A DNA stretch of 40,822 nt from Cognatundibacterium jejuense (lineage in GTDB: Bacteria > Pseudomonadota > Gammaproteobacteria > Burkholderiales > Burkholderiaceae_D): contig NZ_JACOFV010000024.1 in the NCBI RefSeq assembly GCF_014284255.1, positions 1-40,822 of the forward strand. The letters run 5' to 3'. The position numbers were made by a program, and so were the translations under genes. Below the pieces are notes generated by a model, which was not told the origin of the DNA, ran no database searches, and saw only the letters and a list, made by a program, of their open reading frames with translations. Of this stretch, positions 26,911 through 36,710 are shown one piece after another (positions within the stretch are counted from its first letter, which is position 1; each line of letters starts with the position of its first letter).

Positions 26911-28161
26911 ATGATTAACACTGAATACTTACTTTTTTACCCCAGCGTTGAGGTAGGTGGAGCTGAGATGCTTTTTGCTAGGCTTGCTGATGAATTGGCA
27001 AATTTGGGTCATAAAGTTACAGTGCTGGATAGTGAAAAAAAGATCATATTTAAACATATTCAAAACGAAGCAGTCGAGCTTATTGTGGTTTCAGAGGGAG
27101 ACCCAGTTCTTATTAAATCTAAATATATTTTAGCCTTTGCTTCTCACATTGCAAATATCGCCAGATATATCCATAAGGATTCGCTAGGGCGGCTTTTGTT
27201 TTGGAATGTTCATCCGTTGAATGGTATCTATCTCCCCCCTATCATTGGTGAGAAAATATTTCATATTGGCATTAATTGGCTTAAAAGCGTAAACAGATTT
27301 TTTTTTCAGGAAGAGGATGATGTCCGTAAAGTTGCGCTTGCATACTTGATAAAAAACCGAGCGTTTGTTTGTATGGATGGTGAATGTTCAGATACTCTAA
27401 GCAGGTATTACGCAGGAATAAGAATTGGTGATTATGTTCCCGTTCCTGTTCCTAAGTTGTCATTAGATGTTACGCACGATCGATCGATTTCCTTGAATGA
27501 CACCGTCACTTTTTTATGGTACGGGCGATTATGCGATTTCAAATGTTATGGATTGATTTATCTGATAAAACGAATCGCGAGTTTTAAAAATGCCAACAGT
27601 TTAATCAAATTGATTATAGTCGGTGATGGACCTTATCGCAAAACAGTTCAAAAAGCATTGAAAAAATTTAATGTAGAGGCATCCCTTCTTGGAACATTGC
27701 CTAACAAGGAAGCTCTCGAATTAATTGCCACGAACGCAGACATAGCCTTTGCAATGGGAACGGCCGCTCTAGAGACCTCAGCATTAGGTATTCCTACTAT
27801 TCTAGCTCCAGCATCATTTGGTCCAATTAAAAATAATTATCGATTTAATTGGTTTTACAACACGACCCATTACAACTTAGGAAGTTTTGTAAAGTCTAAT
27901 TCTAATGTCGAGGGTTTGACAATTGAGGAGCTTCTGTTTGAATTGAGGGCTAACTTTGCAAAGCATTCGAATTTATCGAGCTCATATGTCGAAAAGAACC
28001 ATCGAATGGATCACGTTGTTAAGTTAATCGAGTACTTCGCAGCACACTCTACGATGGATTTTTCCAATTTTGCGAACATTACCCAATATAAGCGTCCATT
28101 TTTAAATAGATTTTCAAAATATTGCATTAACAAATTTAACGTGCTCACTAAAATTAATTAA
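26911..28161 (+). CDS. Glycosyltransferase, GT4-like
   Basis: A 416-residue GT-B fold glycosyltransferase. The N-terminus has the Gly-rich acceptor loop [18 protein letters not shown]. The C-terminal donor domain starts around [20 protein letters not shown], then [11 protein letters not shown] and [17 protein letters not shown], which stands where the usual E-x7-E motif lies. I prefer ATG 26911 because it begins directly before the first beta strand; GTG at 26896 is in frame and adds five residues. No strong ribosome-binding site precedes either. Donor and linkage cannot be read. A run of nine T (27298-27306, codons 130-132) sits in the coding region. The gene ends four bases before wecB. Confidence 0.8.
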   Translation: MINTEYLLFYPSVEVGGAEMLFARLADELANLGHKVTVLDSEKKIIFKHIQNEAVELIVVSEGDPVLIKSKYILAFASHIANIARYIHKDSLGRLLFWNVHPLNGIYLPPIIGEKIFHIGINWLKSVNRFFFQEEDDVRKVALAYLIKNRAFVCMDGECSDTLSRYYAGIRIGDYVPVPVPKLSLDVTHDRSISLNDTVTFLWYGRLCDFKCYGLIYLIKRIASFKNANSLIKLIIVGDGPYRKTVQKALKKFNVEASLLGTLPNKEALELIATNADIAFAMGTAALETSALGIPTILAPASFGPIKNNYRFNWFYNTTHYNLGSFVKSNSNVEGLTIEELLFELRANFAKHSNLSSSYVEKNHRMDHVVKLIEYFAAHSTMDFSNFANITQYKRPFLNRFSKYCINKFNVLTKIN

Positions 28162-28165
28162 GAAT

Positions 28166-29335
28166 ATGAAAAAGAAAATACTAATCGTATTTGGTACTCG
28201 TCCAGAAGCTATCAAGATGGCACCAGTTGTTTCGGCGTTAATTGAACGCCAGGAATTTGAGACGAAGGTCTGTGTTACAGCACAACATCGGGAGATGCTA
28301 GATCAGGTACTGAATATTTTTAAAATAATTCCGGACTACGATTTAAATCTCATGTCTACTGCTCAGACTTTAGATTGGATATCTGCGAGGATACTTGAAT
28401 CCATGTCTAAAGTACTTAGCGAGTTTATTCCTGATATTGTGTTAGTCCATGGCGACACGACAACTACCTCTATGGTTTCACTTGCGTGTTTTTACAAAAG
28501 AATCCCAGTTGGGCACGTTGAGGCTGGATTGAGAACTGGTGACATTTGGTCGCCGTGGCCAGAGGAGTTAAATCGTAAATTAACTGGAATGATTTCTCAT
28601 TTGCATTTTGCGCCTACTATCAATGCTGAGCAAAATTTACTTGCCGAGGGTATTCCAGCATCCAATATTCAAGTAACCGGAAATACAGTAATAGATGCTT
28701 TATTGCAGGTTACTCAACGATTGTCCGCAAATAAAGATTTGATTTCCCCACTGGAGCAACGTTTCTCTTTTATCTCAAATATTAAAAAATTAATTTTGGT
28801 TACAGGTCATAGGAGAGAAAATTTTGGTGGTGGGGTTCGTGAGATTTGCGAAGCTCTTCTTACGTTAAGCCAAAGAGATGATGTTCAAGTAATTTACGCG
28901 GTACATTTGAATCCTAATGTCAAAGGTCCTGTAGAAGCTATATTAGGACAACAAAATAATATATTTCTAATTCCGCCACAAGACTACCTATCATTCGTTT
29001 ATTTAATGATGAAAAGTTATGTAATTCTCACTGATAGTGGTGGAATCCAAGAGGAAGCTCCATCCCTCGGAAAGCCAGTACTCGTAATGCGCGACACAAC
29101 CGAGAGGCCTGAAGCGGTAAGAGCAGGGACGGCATGTTTGGTTGGTGCGAATTCGCGTAATATCGTCACTTCGGTTAGTAAATTGTTAGATGACTGCGAA
29201 TTTTACTCTTCTATGTCGACACGTCAAAATCCCTATGGCGATGGCAATGCTGCTGAGAAAATTGTACGCAGATTGACCGAGTTCTTTTTTCCGAAGAATA
29301 CGCAGTCTAGTATTGCAAAGGAGAAACTTTCATGA
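28166..29335 (+). CDS. wecB: UDP-N-acetylglucosamine 2-epimerase (non-hydrolysing)
   Basis: A 389-residue enzyme that interconverts UDP-GlcNAc and UDP-ManNAc. The start [18 protein letters not shown] and the region [10 protein letters not shown] are diagnostic. So are [30 protein letters not shown] (about 213-223) and [19 protein letters not shown] with RDTTERPEA. The length is normal. WecB is often followed by wecC, the UDP-ManNAc dehydrogenase, but none is present in this window. The unit may therefore contain ManNAc itself, or a later modifying enzyme lies elsewhere. Its stop overlaps the next glycosyltransferase ATG. Confidence 0.93.
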   Translation: MKKKILIVFGTRPEAIKMAPVVSALIERQEFETKVCVTAQHREMLDQVLNIFKIIPDYDLNLMSTAQTLDWISARILESMSKVLSEFIPDIVLVHGDTTTTSMVSLACFYKRIPVGHVEAGLRTGDIWSPWPEELNRKLTGMISHLHFAPTINAEQNLLAEGIPASNIQVTGNTVIDALLQVTQRLSANKDLISPLEQRFSFISNIKKLILVTGHRRENFGGGVREICEALLTLSQRDDVQVIYAVHLNPNVKGPVEAILGQQNNIFLIPPQDYLSFVYLMMKSYVILTDSGGIQEEAPSLGKPVLVMRDTTERPEAVRAGTACLVGANSRNIVTSVSKLLDDCEFYSSMSTRQNPYGDGNAAEKIVRRLTEFFFPKNTQSSIAKEKLS

Positions 29336-30417
29336 ATTCTCTGGTTATCGTTGGACGCTATCCATTTCCTGGCAGAAGACTTGAGGGAATGGTTCAGCGA
29401 ATTGCGAATATCGATGGAAGGTTGCAAGATATTCCACGTACATACCTTGACCTATATGGATTTAAACACTTGAAATCTTCTAGGGAAAATATTGCTAACG
29501 TTGAGGTGTACACAGCAAGTTTTCTACACATGTTTGACATTTTTCTGATCCTAAGATCGGCTCGAACAGTTTATGTCCACTCAATATATTTTTATGCGTT
29601 AATTCTCTTTCCATTGTTATTGGTTGGGAAAAAGACAAAAGTAATTTTAGATATACATGGAACAGTTCCTGAAGAATTGCAGCATTCTGGGAAAACGGTT
29701 TTATCAAAAATAATGAAAATCGTGGAAAGAGTCGCTTTTTCACGTATTAAGCTTGCTGTTTGCGTTACAAGGCGTATGTGCCGACTTTATAGCGAAAGAT
29801 ATCCAATTAGTGATGCGAAATTTTTATATCTTCCGATCTTTACCTCACAAGTTTGCTGTCGGGCAAATTTTGATGAAGTTGAGGAGCTTAGGCTCAAGTT
29901 AGGAGTGCCAATCTCTGCAAAGGTTTATTTATATTCTGGCGGTTTGCATACCTGGCAAAATATTGACTTAATGCTTAAAGTATCTAAATCACTTTACTCT
30001 TCAGGGGATAACTGGTTTCTATTTTTGACTGGAGAGACTGAAGAGCTGAACAGAAAAATAGGACAGGTTTTTGGCGAGGCAGCATCTCGGATTATCGTGA
30101 CTCACGTGAAGCCAGAAGATTTGCGAAATTATTACGAGTTAGCTGATTATGGATTTATTCTTCGCGAAGATCACATTCTGAACAAGGTCGCGAATCCGAC
30201 AAAAATGATTGAATATTTATATTTTGGGATGAGGCCAATAGTTCTGTCATCAGATATTGGTGATTTTAGTGAGCTTGGATATGAATATGTTGACGTAAAT
30301 ACAGTCAATTTTCTCGCAGAAAATAACGAGAAATCAGAAATAAACCGAAATATTAGCTTGAGATTATTTGCTGATGTCGAAACCGTAAATTTACCGGAAC
30401 ATATTCAATGCCAGTGA
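29332..30417 (+). CDS. Glycosyltransferase, GT4-like
   Basis: A 361-residue protein with a two-domain GT-B layout. The N-terminal half has hydrophobic strands and [17 protein letters not shown] at about 104-120. The C-terminal half has [18 protein letters not shown] and then FLFLTGE, and [26 protein letters not shown], where the Glu and Lys residues usually bind the nucleotide sugar. The pattern resembles GT4 enzymes of surface polysaccharide clusters. The specific sugar is unknown. It overlaps wecB by four bases and the polymerase gene by ten, so it belongs to the coupled block. Base composition is AT-rich like its neighbours. Confidence 0.75.
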   Translation: MNSLVIVGRYPFPGRRLEGMVQRIANIDGRLQDIPRTYLDLYGFKHLKSSRENIANVEVYTASFLHMFDIFLILRSARTVYVHSIYFYALILFPLLLVGKKTKVILDIHGTVPEELQHSGKTVLSKIMKIVERVAFSRIKLAVCVTRRMCRLYSERYPISDAKFLYLPIFTSQVCCRANFDEVEELRLKLGVPISAKVYLYSGGLHTWQNIDLMLKVSKSLYSSGDNWFLFLTGETEELNRKIGQVFGEAASRIIVTHVKPEDLRNYYELADYGFILREDHILNKVANPTKMIEYLYFGMRPIVLSSDIGDFSELGYEYVDVNTVNFLAENNEKSEINRNISLRLFADVETVNLPEHIQCQ

Positions 30418-31442
30418 GTGGTGATCATGTAACAACGAAAAATTTCGGATCTCGAAAGAGGAGTCGTGGCCTGTCATTTTCGATAAAAATGCTGCTTTTC
30501 GGGATTTTTTTTGTATTATTTTTTTTAGCACCACAACTTCCAGATTATGAAACTTATCGAAAAATTTATGAGTCTGGTGGAGGGCATTTAGCCGCGTTTG
30601 GTAGGGATCTAGGCTTTGTCGTGTTGATTCAATTGGCAAGCCAACTTCTTAGTTATGACGAATTTCGTTTTGCTGTCTTGCTTTTCATTGAGATATTAAT
30701 TTTTGACTCTCTTAGTCGACTGCAAAAATTTCATCAATATCGTATTAGTCCCCATATAGTTACTGTACTAGTTCCGATTATTTTATTGAAATTTGGAGCT
30801 CAAATCCGTGAAGGGCTCGCCCTAGTGTTGTGGTTGCGTGTTCTGTTATGTGCCAAAGTGCATCCTCGTGCATTGCATTTTTTAGTTATGGCTCTACTCT
30901 CTGTTTTGATACACATGGGTACTGCGCCATTGTGGCTATTATTATTTGCCGCATTTTATTTGCAAAAATTTAAGAATATTTCTATTTTAATTTCTTCGAT
31001 AGTTTATGCTGCGTTCATTTACGAAGTTTCAAATGTCTCGCGGTTAGATGTAGATGCTTTTTCGGGACTCAACACTGAAATAGTTGTCCCAGACATTTCT
31101 CAAATAATTTATTGGACGATATTTCCTTTGATAATGGTACATACAATTTTTTGCAAAAAATTGGATTTAAGGGGGAACCAACGATTTAGTTTACCTATTC
31201 GTGGGTTTAGTGTTGTACTCAAATCAGCGATGATTGGTCTGCTACTAGGTTTATGTCTCCAAATTGCGAATAATGGGTTTTCTTTTTTGCAAAAAGGAAT
31301 TTTTGCTGACTTATTGCGTGTTGAATCTTTAATACTAATGCTCTTTTGTATTTATCTAGTGCTGATTGGGAAAACCAGATATGCGATTTATTTGAGCTTT
31401 TTTTTGATATTGGATACCGTGCGTACGCTGATGGCTGCCTAA
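30408..31442 (+). CDS. wzy: EpsG-like polysaccharide polymerase (Wzy)
   Basis: A 344-residue multi-pass membrane protein with about 8-9 predicted helices. The sequence DYETYRKIYESGG, the block GAQIREGLALVLWLRVLL and the later LSVLIHMGTAPLWLLL are the conserved points of EpsG-type polymerases. It would join repeat units at the periplasmic face. Polymerases are poorly conserved, so this rests on topology, those motifs and position between glycosyltransferase genes. It starts ten bases inside the previous gene. Three runs of eight T lie in the gene: 30505-30512, 30519-30526 and about 31398-31405. All fall in Phe-rich helices. Confidence 0.75.
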   Translation: MPVSGDHVTTKNFGSRKRSRGLSFSIKMLLFGIFFVLFFLAPQLPDYETYRKIYESGGGHLAAFGRDLGFVVLIQLASQLLSYDEFRFAVLLFIEILIFDSLSRLQKFHQYRISPHIVTVLVPIILLKFGAQIREGLALVLWLRVLLCAKVHPRALHFLVMALLSVLIHMGTAPLWLLLFAAFYLQKFKNISILISSIVYAAFIYEVSNVSRLDVDAFSGLNTEIVVPDISQIIYWTIFPLIMVHTIFCKKLDLRGNQRFSLPIRGFSVVLKSAMIGLLLGLCLQIANNGFSFLQKGIFADLLRVESLILMLFCIYLVLIGKTRYAIYLSFFLILDTVRTLMAA

Positions 31443-31467
31443 CAGTGGTTGATTTTTATTTATATAT

Positions 31468-32412
31468 ATGAAAAATTTGCAAGAAAATATTTTGAGTTCT
31501 GATTTAAAGAAAGTTGTTGTTATTTCAATAATAGTTACCTACAATCCTTCATTGGAGGGAATTTCTCGTGTTTTTCTATCTTTGGGGGGGCAGGTTGATC
31601 AAGTGTTTGTTGTAGATAATGGGAGTCAAAATTCTCAGGAAGTTCATCAAATGGTTTCGAGGGTAACTAACGCTAGATTTTTTTCGTTAGCAAAAAATTT
31701 TGGAATTGCTCACGCACAGAATGTTGGAATTCGCGCTGCACACGACTTAGGTGCAACTCACGTTCTTACACTTGACCAAGACTCTGTTCCGTCACCTGAC
31801 ATGGTGAATAAGTTACTTAGTGTCTACACCGAAAATATTGGCAGTGATAAACATATTGCTGCTGTCGGACCACTTTTGAGAGATGAGACTACTGGCATCT
31901 CTCTACCTTTTTTTTCTTTTTCTGATGGAAGAAAAAAACGAATTTCTCCCGTAGTGGGGACTGGTAATTTTGACGTTGGGTTTCTTGTTAGTTCCGGGTC
32001 TTTAATTTCAATGGATTCTTTGGTTGAGGTCGGATTGATGCAAGAGCAGTTATTTATATCTTACGTTGATGTTGAATGGGGTTTGCGTGCACGAAGTTTT
32101 GGTTACCAAATACTGGGTTGTTGCAGTACATACATGACCCACAATCTTGGAGAACGGCGGTTAAAAATTGGACGCTGGTTAATCCCGATGCATTCGCCTT
32201 TGAGGCACTTTTATCTAATGAGATCTGGAATATATATGCAAAAACTTGAGCATATTCCGGCGAGTTTTAAACGTGGAGATGTTATACAACTACTACGAAG
32301 TTTTGTCCTTTTCTCTATTTGTGGATTACCTCGGTTGAATGAATTTCTATGTATGGCAAAAGGCGTTATTTCAGGCATCAAACTAAAGTTAGTGACTGCT
32401 CCTAGACTATAA
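31468..32412 (+). CDS. GT2 glycosyltransferase, rhamnosyltransferase-like
   Basis: A 314-residue GT-A enzyme. The start VVVISIIVTYNPSLEGI, then VFVVDNGSQNS, AKNFGIAHAQNVGIRAA and the metal-binding LTLDQDS (Asp103, Asp105) follow the RfbF/WbbL rhamnosyltransferase pattern. A later FISYVDVEWGLRARSFG provides the base region. The resemblance to rhamnosyltransferases suggests, but does not prove, a dTDP-rhamnose donor; rmlB at the window end supports a dTDP-sugar supply. A run of seven G (31584-31590, codons 39-41) lies near the start of the gene and would disrupt it on slippage. The gap from the polymerase is 25 bases. AT-rich composition is shared. Confidence 0.8.
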   Translation: MKNLQENILSSDLKKVVVISIIVTYNPSLEGISRVFLSLGGQVDQVFVVDNGSQNSQEVHQMVSRVTNARFFSLAKNFGIAHAQNVGIRAAHDLGATHVLTLDQDSVPSPDMVNKLLSVYTENIGSDKHIAAVGPLLRDETTGISLPFFSFSDGRKKRISPVVGTGNFDVGFLVSSGSLISMDSLVEVGLMQEQLFISYVDVEWGLRARSFGYQILGCCSTYMTHNLGERRLKIGRWLIPMHSPLRHFYLMRSGIYMQKLEHIPASFKRGDVIQLLRSFVLFSICGLPRLNEFLCMAKGVISGIKLKLVTAPRL

Positions 32413-32474
32413 CCCAAGCAGGTTAAAGTAGAGGCAATTTGTCTCTAACGTTTTTAATGTTGTAAGGAATTAGT

Positions 32475-33287
32475 ATGGCTTCTGAAAAAACCTTTACTGT
32501 TTTAATGGCCGTTTATAAAAACGACGATCCTGCACTATTTGACATGGCTTTGAATAGTGTTTTCGAAAACACGTTACTGCCACAAAGAGTTTTATTGATA
32601 GTTGATGGTCCGATACCCCATACGTTAGATGCGGTAATTATTAAATATCGTCATAAGAATATTTTGGATGTTCATTATTTACCTAAAAATGTCGGTTTAG
32701 CAAATGCCCTTAACGAGGGAATATCTATGATCAGTACAGAATGGATTATTAGAGCTGATGCAGACGACTATAATTTACCTAACCGATTTGAAATTTTGGT
32801 TGACAATATGTCATCTGATATTGGATTGATGGGGTCACTAATCCAAGAAGTCGATAAAGATAATACAAAACTTGGAATCCGTAGGGTCGCGAGCAAGCAC
32901 GTAGAAATTCTTAACTTTGCTAAATATCGAAATCCGTTTAATCACATGAGCGTGTGTTATCGCACCAGTGCTGCTAAAACAGCAGGAGGGTATCCTGATA
33001 TTTTCCTGAAAGAAGATTATGCGTTGTGGGCAACAATGCTATCCCAAGGTGTTTTATCGAAAAATCTGGATGTTGTCCTAGTGAATGCGACAGCTGGGGT
33101 AGACATGTACAAACGGAGAGGCGGAATAAAATATGCCCTCGCTGAAATCGAATTGCAAAGGCATTTGCTTCGGGTTGGGATTAAGTCGCGATTATCAGCG
33201 TTTATTCATGGAAGTTCACGTGCAGTCGCTTTTTTGTTGCCTTCATCGATCAGAGGGCTTCTATATACGAAAATATTAAGAAGTTAA
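32475..33287 (+). CDS. GT2 glycosyltransferase (AmsE-like)
   Basis: A 270-residue GT-A protein. The start FTVLMAVYKNDDPALFDMAL and the strand VLLIVDGPI fit the amylovoran-type transferases. So do PKNVGLANALNEGI and the metal-binding box RADADDYNLPNRF (about 93-105). The C-terminal half has KEDYALWATML, the usual acidic catalytic site. It lies 62 bases after the previous gene, with AAGGA at 32464-32468. The transferred sugar is not known; family members use galactose, glucose or N-acetyl sugars. It is intact and normal in length. Confidence 0.82.
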   Translation: MASEKTFTVLMAVYKNDDPALFDMALNSVFENTLLPQRVLLIVDGPIPHTLDAVIIKYRHKNILDVHYLPKNVGLANALNEGISMISTEWIIRADADDYNLPNRFEILVDNMSSDIGLMGSLIQEVDKDNTKLGIRRVASKHVEILNFAKYRNPFNHMSVCYRTSAAKTAGGYPDIFLKEDYALWATMLSQGVLSKNLDVVLVNATAGVDMYKRRGGIKYALAEIELQRHLLRVGIKSRLSAFIHGSSRAVAFLLPSSIRGLLYTKILRS

Positions 33288-33302
33288 ATTTAAGGAATTG
33301 AA

Positions 33303-34304
33303 ATGATTCAAAGAGAACAGTTTGCAGTAATTGGCGGCTCAGGTTTCGTCGGTAGCCGACTCAGCAAGCGACTGGCAGAAAATGGTGATCAATTTTGTAT
33401 TTTGGATAAAGTGCAAAGTTCGTCTTTTCCTGACGTTACAAAAATAACAGATGTAAGAGACGTTGAGAGCCTAAAAAAAAATATCCCTGAAAGCTCAATA
33501 ATTTTTAATCTTGCTGCCGAACATAGGGATGACGTTACACCCATCAGTCTCTATGATGACGTGAATGTGGGTGGAGCGAAAAACATTTGTGACGCTGCGC
33601 GCTTGAAGGGGGTAGATAAGATTATTTTTACAAGTACTGTCGCGGTCTACGGGTTTGCTCCAATAGGAACTGATGAGAGCGGAGTCATTGCTCCTTTTAA
33701 TGATTATGGACGCACGAAATACGAAGCGGAAAAGATTTTCGTTGCTTGGCAACAGGAACAGCCTGAGAAAAGAACATTGATTATTATTCGCCCAACTGTC
33801 ATTTTCGGCGAAAAAAATCGCGGTAATGTTTACAATTTGCTTAAACAAATATCCTCTGGACGTTTTTTGATGGTGGGTGACGGCGAAAATAGAAAGTCTA
33901 TGGCCTACGTCGAAAACATTAGTGCATTTCTGCATTATGTTACTAACTTCAAGCCTGGTATTCATACCTATAACTACGTTGACAAGCCCGACTTCACAAT
34001 GAATCATCTAGTGATGACGGTGAATCGTATGTTGGGTAGGAAAGGAAAAATTAAATTTAGGGTACCTTTTAGTCTTGGTTTTGCTGCGGGAAAAATCTTT
34101 GATTTGCTGGCTTGGTTGACTAACAAAAAATTTGCAGTTAGTTCCATAAGAGTGAAGAAATTTTGCTCAAATTCTGTTTATAACACCGCTGTTTCAGAAT
34201 CAGGTTTTGTGCCACCAGTTTCTATGGTCTCAGCACTTGAAGGGACTGTTAAATATGAATTTTTAGAATCGCACGAAGGTGAGCGAGTCTTTTATTCAGA
34301 ATGA
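33303..34304 (+). CDS. NAD-dependent nucleotide-sugar epimerase/dehydratase
   Basis: A 333-residue extended SDR. The cofactor loop is IGGSGFVGSRL (about 9-19), followed by FNLAAEHRDD. The Ser/Thr site is FTSTVAVYG, and YGRTKYEAE holds the catalytic Tyr and Lys. The C-terminal half has a hydrophobic stretch FSLGFAAGKIFDLLAWL, as in WbpK/WbpV-type 4-keto-sugar reductases that act with WecA/WbpL-type initiators. I do not claim a specific reaction: 4-reduction of a UDP-keto-deoxyhexosamine and 4-epimerisation are both possible. A run of nine A (33473-33481) interrupts codons for Lys-Lys-Asn. Its stop overlaps the galE ATG. Confidence 0.72.
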   Translation: MIQREQFAVIGGSGFVGSRLSKRLAENGDQFCILDKVQSSSFPDVTKITDVRDVESLKKNIPESSIIFNLAAEHRDDVTPISLYDDVNVGGAKNICDAARLKGVDKIIFTSTVAVYGFAPIGTDESGVIAPFNDYGRTKYEAEKIFVAWQQEQPEKRTLIIIRPTVIFGEKNRGNVYNLLKQISSGRFLMVGDGENRKSMAYVENISAFLHYVTNFKPGIHTYNYVDKPDFTMNHLVMTVNRMLGRKGKIKFRVPFSLGFAAGKIFDLLAWLTNKKFAVSSIRVKKFCSNSVYNTAVSESGFVPPVSMVSALEGTVKYEFLESHEGERVFYSE

Positions 34305-35308
34305 TGGTGTATAAAATGTTAAATATTCTCGTAGTTGGTGGCGCTGGTTATATTGGCTCGCATATGGTTAAATATCTCAGCCAGAATGATTGTAAAGTTG
34401 TGACGGTTGATAATTTATCAAGCGGTTATAGAGATGCGATAGTTTTTGGCGAATTTATTGAAGGCGATATTTCAGAAGTTGAATTTCTTCGTCAAATTTT
34501 TGAAAAACATCAATTTGATGTGGTGATGCATTTTGCTTCGTTCATTCAAGTTGGAGAGTCGGTTCGTGAACCAACCAAATATTATCAAAATAATGTAGTT
34601 AATACACTAAATTTGCTTTCTGTAATGAAAGAATTTAATGTTGATAAATTTGTTTTTTCTTCATCGGCGGCAATATTTGGAGAACCTGAAACTCGCTTGA
34701 TCACCGAAAACCATCCCAAAAATCCGCTAAATCCGTATGGCAAATCAAAATTAATGGTGGAGCAAATTTTGGAAGATTTTGCCAAGGGATACCAACTTAA
34801 CTCTGTCTCCCTACGCTACTTCAATGCGGCGGGCGCTGACCCTGAAGGAGAGTTGGGGGAGCGACATTTACCCGAAACACATTTGATTCCACTTGTTTTG
34901 CAGGTTGCTTCAAAAAGGAGAGATTCAATTTCTGTATATGGTAATGATTACGATACGCCTGACGGGACTTGTATACGCGATTATGTTCATGTAAGTGATT
35001 TGTGTTCTGCGCATTGGTTGGCAGTAAAAACTCTGGTTAATGGTGCTTCAGGTCACCAAGCATTTAATTTGGGTAGTGGTAAAGGATTCTCGGTTCGGGA
35101 AGTGATTGACGTCGCGCAAAAAGTAACGGGCCGGCCAATTCCTAATGTTGTTGAGTCTAGACGTTCCGGTGACCCTGCTTGTTTAGTCGCTGATTCAACT
35201 TATGCCAAATCAGTATTGGGATGGAAGCCGCAGTTTGGGAAGCTTGAGGAGATTATAAAGGACGCATGGAATTGGGAAGTGAAAAATTTCATTTTAAATA
35301 ATCACTAA
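34301..35308 (+). CDS. galE: UDP-glucose 4-epimerase
   Basis: A 335-residue epimerase interconverting UDP-Glc/UDP-Gal and possibly UDP-GlcNAc/GalNAc. The cofactor loop VVGGAGYIGSHMVKYL, the Ser site FSSSAAIFGEPE, and Tyr/Lys in NPYGKSKLMVE are present. So are YFNAAGADPEG, LGERHLPETHLIPL and GTCIRDYVHVSDL, which leave little doubt. ATG 34301 overlaps the previous stop; in-frame ATGs at 34304 and 34316 are alternatives, and 34316 gives the usual short N-terminus. It ends the coupled gene run. A 241-base gap follows before the wecA-like gene, with only a few AT-rich stretches and no gene that I can support. Confidence 0.92.
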   Translation: MMVYKMLNILVVGGAGYIGSHMVKYLSQNDCKVVTVDNLSSGYRDAIVFGEFIEGDISEVEFLRQIFEKHQFDVVMHFASFIQVGESVREPTKYYQNNVVNTLNLLSVMKEFNVDKFVFSSSAAIFGEPETRLITENHPKNPLNPYGKSKLMVEQILEDFAKGYQLNSVSLRYFNAAGADPEGELGERHLPETHLIPLVLQVASKRRDSISVYGNDYDTPDGTCIRDYVHVSDLCSAHWLAVKTLVNGASGHQAFNLGSGKGFSVREVIDVAQKVTGRPIPNVVESRRSGDPACLVADSTYAKSVLGWKPQFGKLEEIIKDAWNWEVKNFILNNH

Positions 35309-35549
35309 AGGTGAATGAATTTGCCTAGTAAATTCCCATTTTTAATATAGCTGCAATATGTTTGTGAACAAGCTAATTTATAACTTATGAAAAAGTTGAA
35401 GGTAGATATTTTTTTAACGTTTATTTACTGATAATTAAGCTTAATGTGTAGTAAGAGCCACAAATTTTACTTCACTTTTTTATGTCAATTAGGATGTGTT
35501 ATTTACTTTACTCTATTCCGATTGTTAGTATTGATTTATAAGGTTTCTA

Positions 35550-36686
35550 ATGATTAACGTTCTTGCTGCAAGTTTAGCTATGTCTTGGTTGTTGTGTTTT
35601 GGATTGATTATATTTAAGCACGCACATCAACACTTTACAACTGATCATGTTGGTTCTGGTCCTCAAAAAATGCACCACGATGCAACACCACGTATTGGTG
35701 GTGTTCCCATTTTTGCCGGTCTTCTGATCGGCATGGTGATTTTGTATTTCGGAGAGTGGCAAATCAACAGCCTGTTTATGGTTTACTCGATTTTACCTGT
35801 ATGGATAGCGGGTATTATAGAAGATCTGACTAAAAAAGTTAGTCCACTCAAGCGCTTAATTGCTGCGTTTGTTTCTGCGCTTATCGGCATGTGGTTGCTC
35901 GATGCCAAGTTGGTACGTCTTGGAACGCCTTTGCTTGATCAATTAGTTACTAGCTATATTGTTTTGAACGCACTTATGATTATGTTAGCAGTTGGAGGTA
36001 TTACTCACGCGATGAATATTATCGATGGCTTCAACGGCTTGGCTGGTGTCGTTGTAGTAATGATTTTGTCTGCGTTGTCCTACGTGAGTTACCAAGTAAA
36101 TGACATATTTTTGCTCGGTCAGTGCATAGCATTGATCGGTGCAACTATCGGCTTCTTATTCTGGAATTACCCCAAAGGTACTATCTTTGCTGGTGATGGT
36201 GGTGCCTACCTTTGGGGTTTCATGGTTGCAGAGATTTGCGTGATGTTGGTCTACCGCAATCCAACCGTATCGCCATGGTTTCCGCTTTTATTGGTCATCT
36301 ATCCTGTCTGGGAAACGGTGTTTTCTATCTATCGCCGCAAAGTCATTCGCGGCTTGCCTGCAGGCTTGCCGGATGCTATCCACTTGCATTCGCTCGTCTA
36401 CAAACGCATGGTGCGTCACATGATTGGCTCAAAGGAAGGCGCACACATGATCAGGCGCAACTCATTGACAGCACCTTATCTTTGGGGGCTGGCGGCATTT
36501 TCTATCATTCCGGCGACGTTGTTTTGGTCCAGTACCCCTGTATTGATGTTGTTCGTGGTTCTGTTTATTTTGTGCTATTGCACGTTTTATGCAATGATTG
36601 TGCATTTTAAAATTAAGCCGTGGATGACCGTTGGCGGCCGTAAGCAATGTCCCAATGAAAAAGAACGTGCGACATCAGAGGTTTGA
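35550..36686 (+). CDS. Undecaprenyl-phosphate glycosyl-1-phosphate transferase (WecA/MraY family)
   Basis: A 378-residue polytopic membrane enzyme (about 10-11 helices) that starts the repeat unit by moving a sugar-1-phosphate, probably GlcNAc-1-P or a related hexosamine, to undecaprenyl phosphate. Visible motifs are HHDATPRIGG, GIIEDLTKKVSP with Glu91-Asp92 in place of the usual Asp-Asp, NIIDGFNGLAG (156-166) and the C-terminal DAIHLHSL (His278, His280). The Glu-Asp form is, as I recall, common in betaproteobacterial members. AAGG just before the ATG is the ribosome-binding site. It is closed by a strong terminator, so it may form its own unit after the 241-base gap following galE. Lower AT content than the genes before it suggests the conserved side of the locus. 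Confidence 0.85.
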   Translation: MINVLAASLAMSWLLCFGLIIFKHAHQHFTTDHVGSGPQKMHHDATPRIGGVPIFAGLLIGMVILYFGEWQINSLFMVYSILPVWIAGIIEDLTKKVSPLKRLIAAFVSALIGMWLLDAKLVRLGTPLLDQLVTSYIVLNALMIMLAVGGITHAMNIIDGFNGLAGVVVVMILSALSYVSYQVNDIFLLGQCIALIGATIGFLFWNYPKGTIFAGDGGAYLWGFMVAEICVMLVYRNPTVSPWFPLLLVIYPVWETVFSIYRRKVIRGLPAGLPDAIHLHSLVYKRMVRHMIGSKEGAHMIRRNSLTAPYLWGLAAFSIIPATLFWSSTPVLMLFVVLFILCYCTFYAMIVHFKIKPWMTVGGRKQCPNEKERATSEV

Positions 36687-36710
36687 TGTATTAATCGAAT
36701 GAATATTTAG

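Noticed and set aside
33495..34007. 170-codon open frame on the - strand
   Set aside because: It is fully inside the epimerase gene with its complete SDR motifs and has no recognisable protein features.
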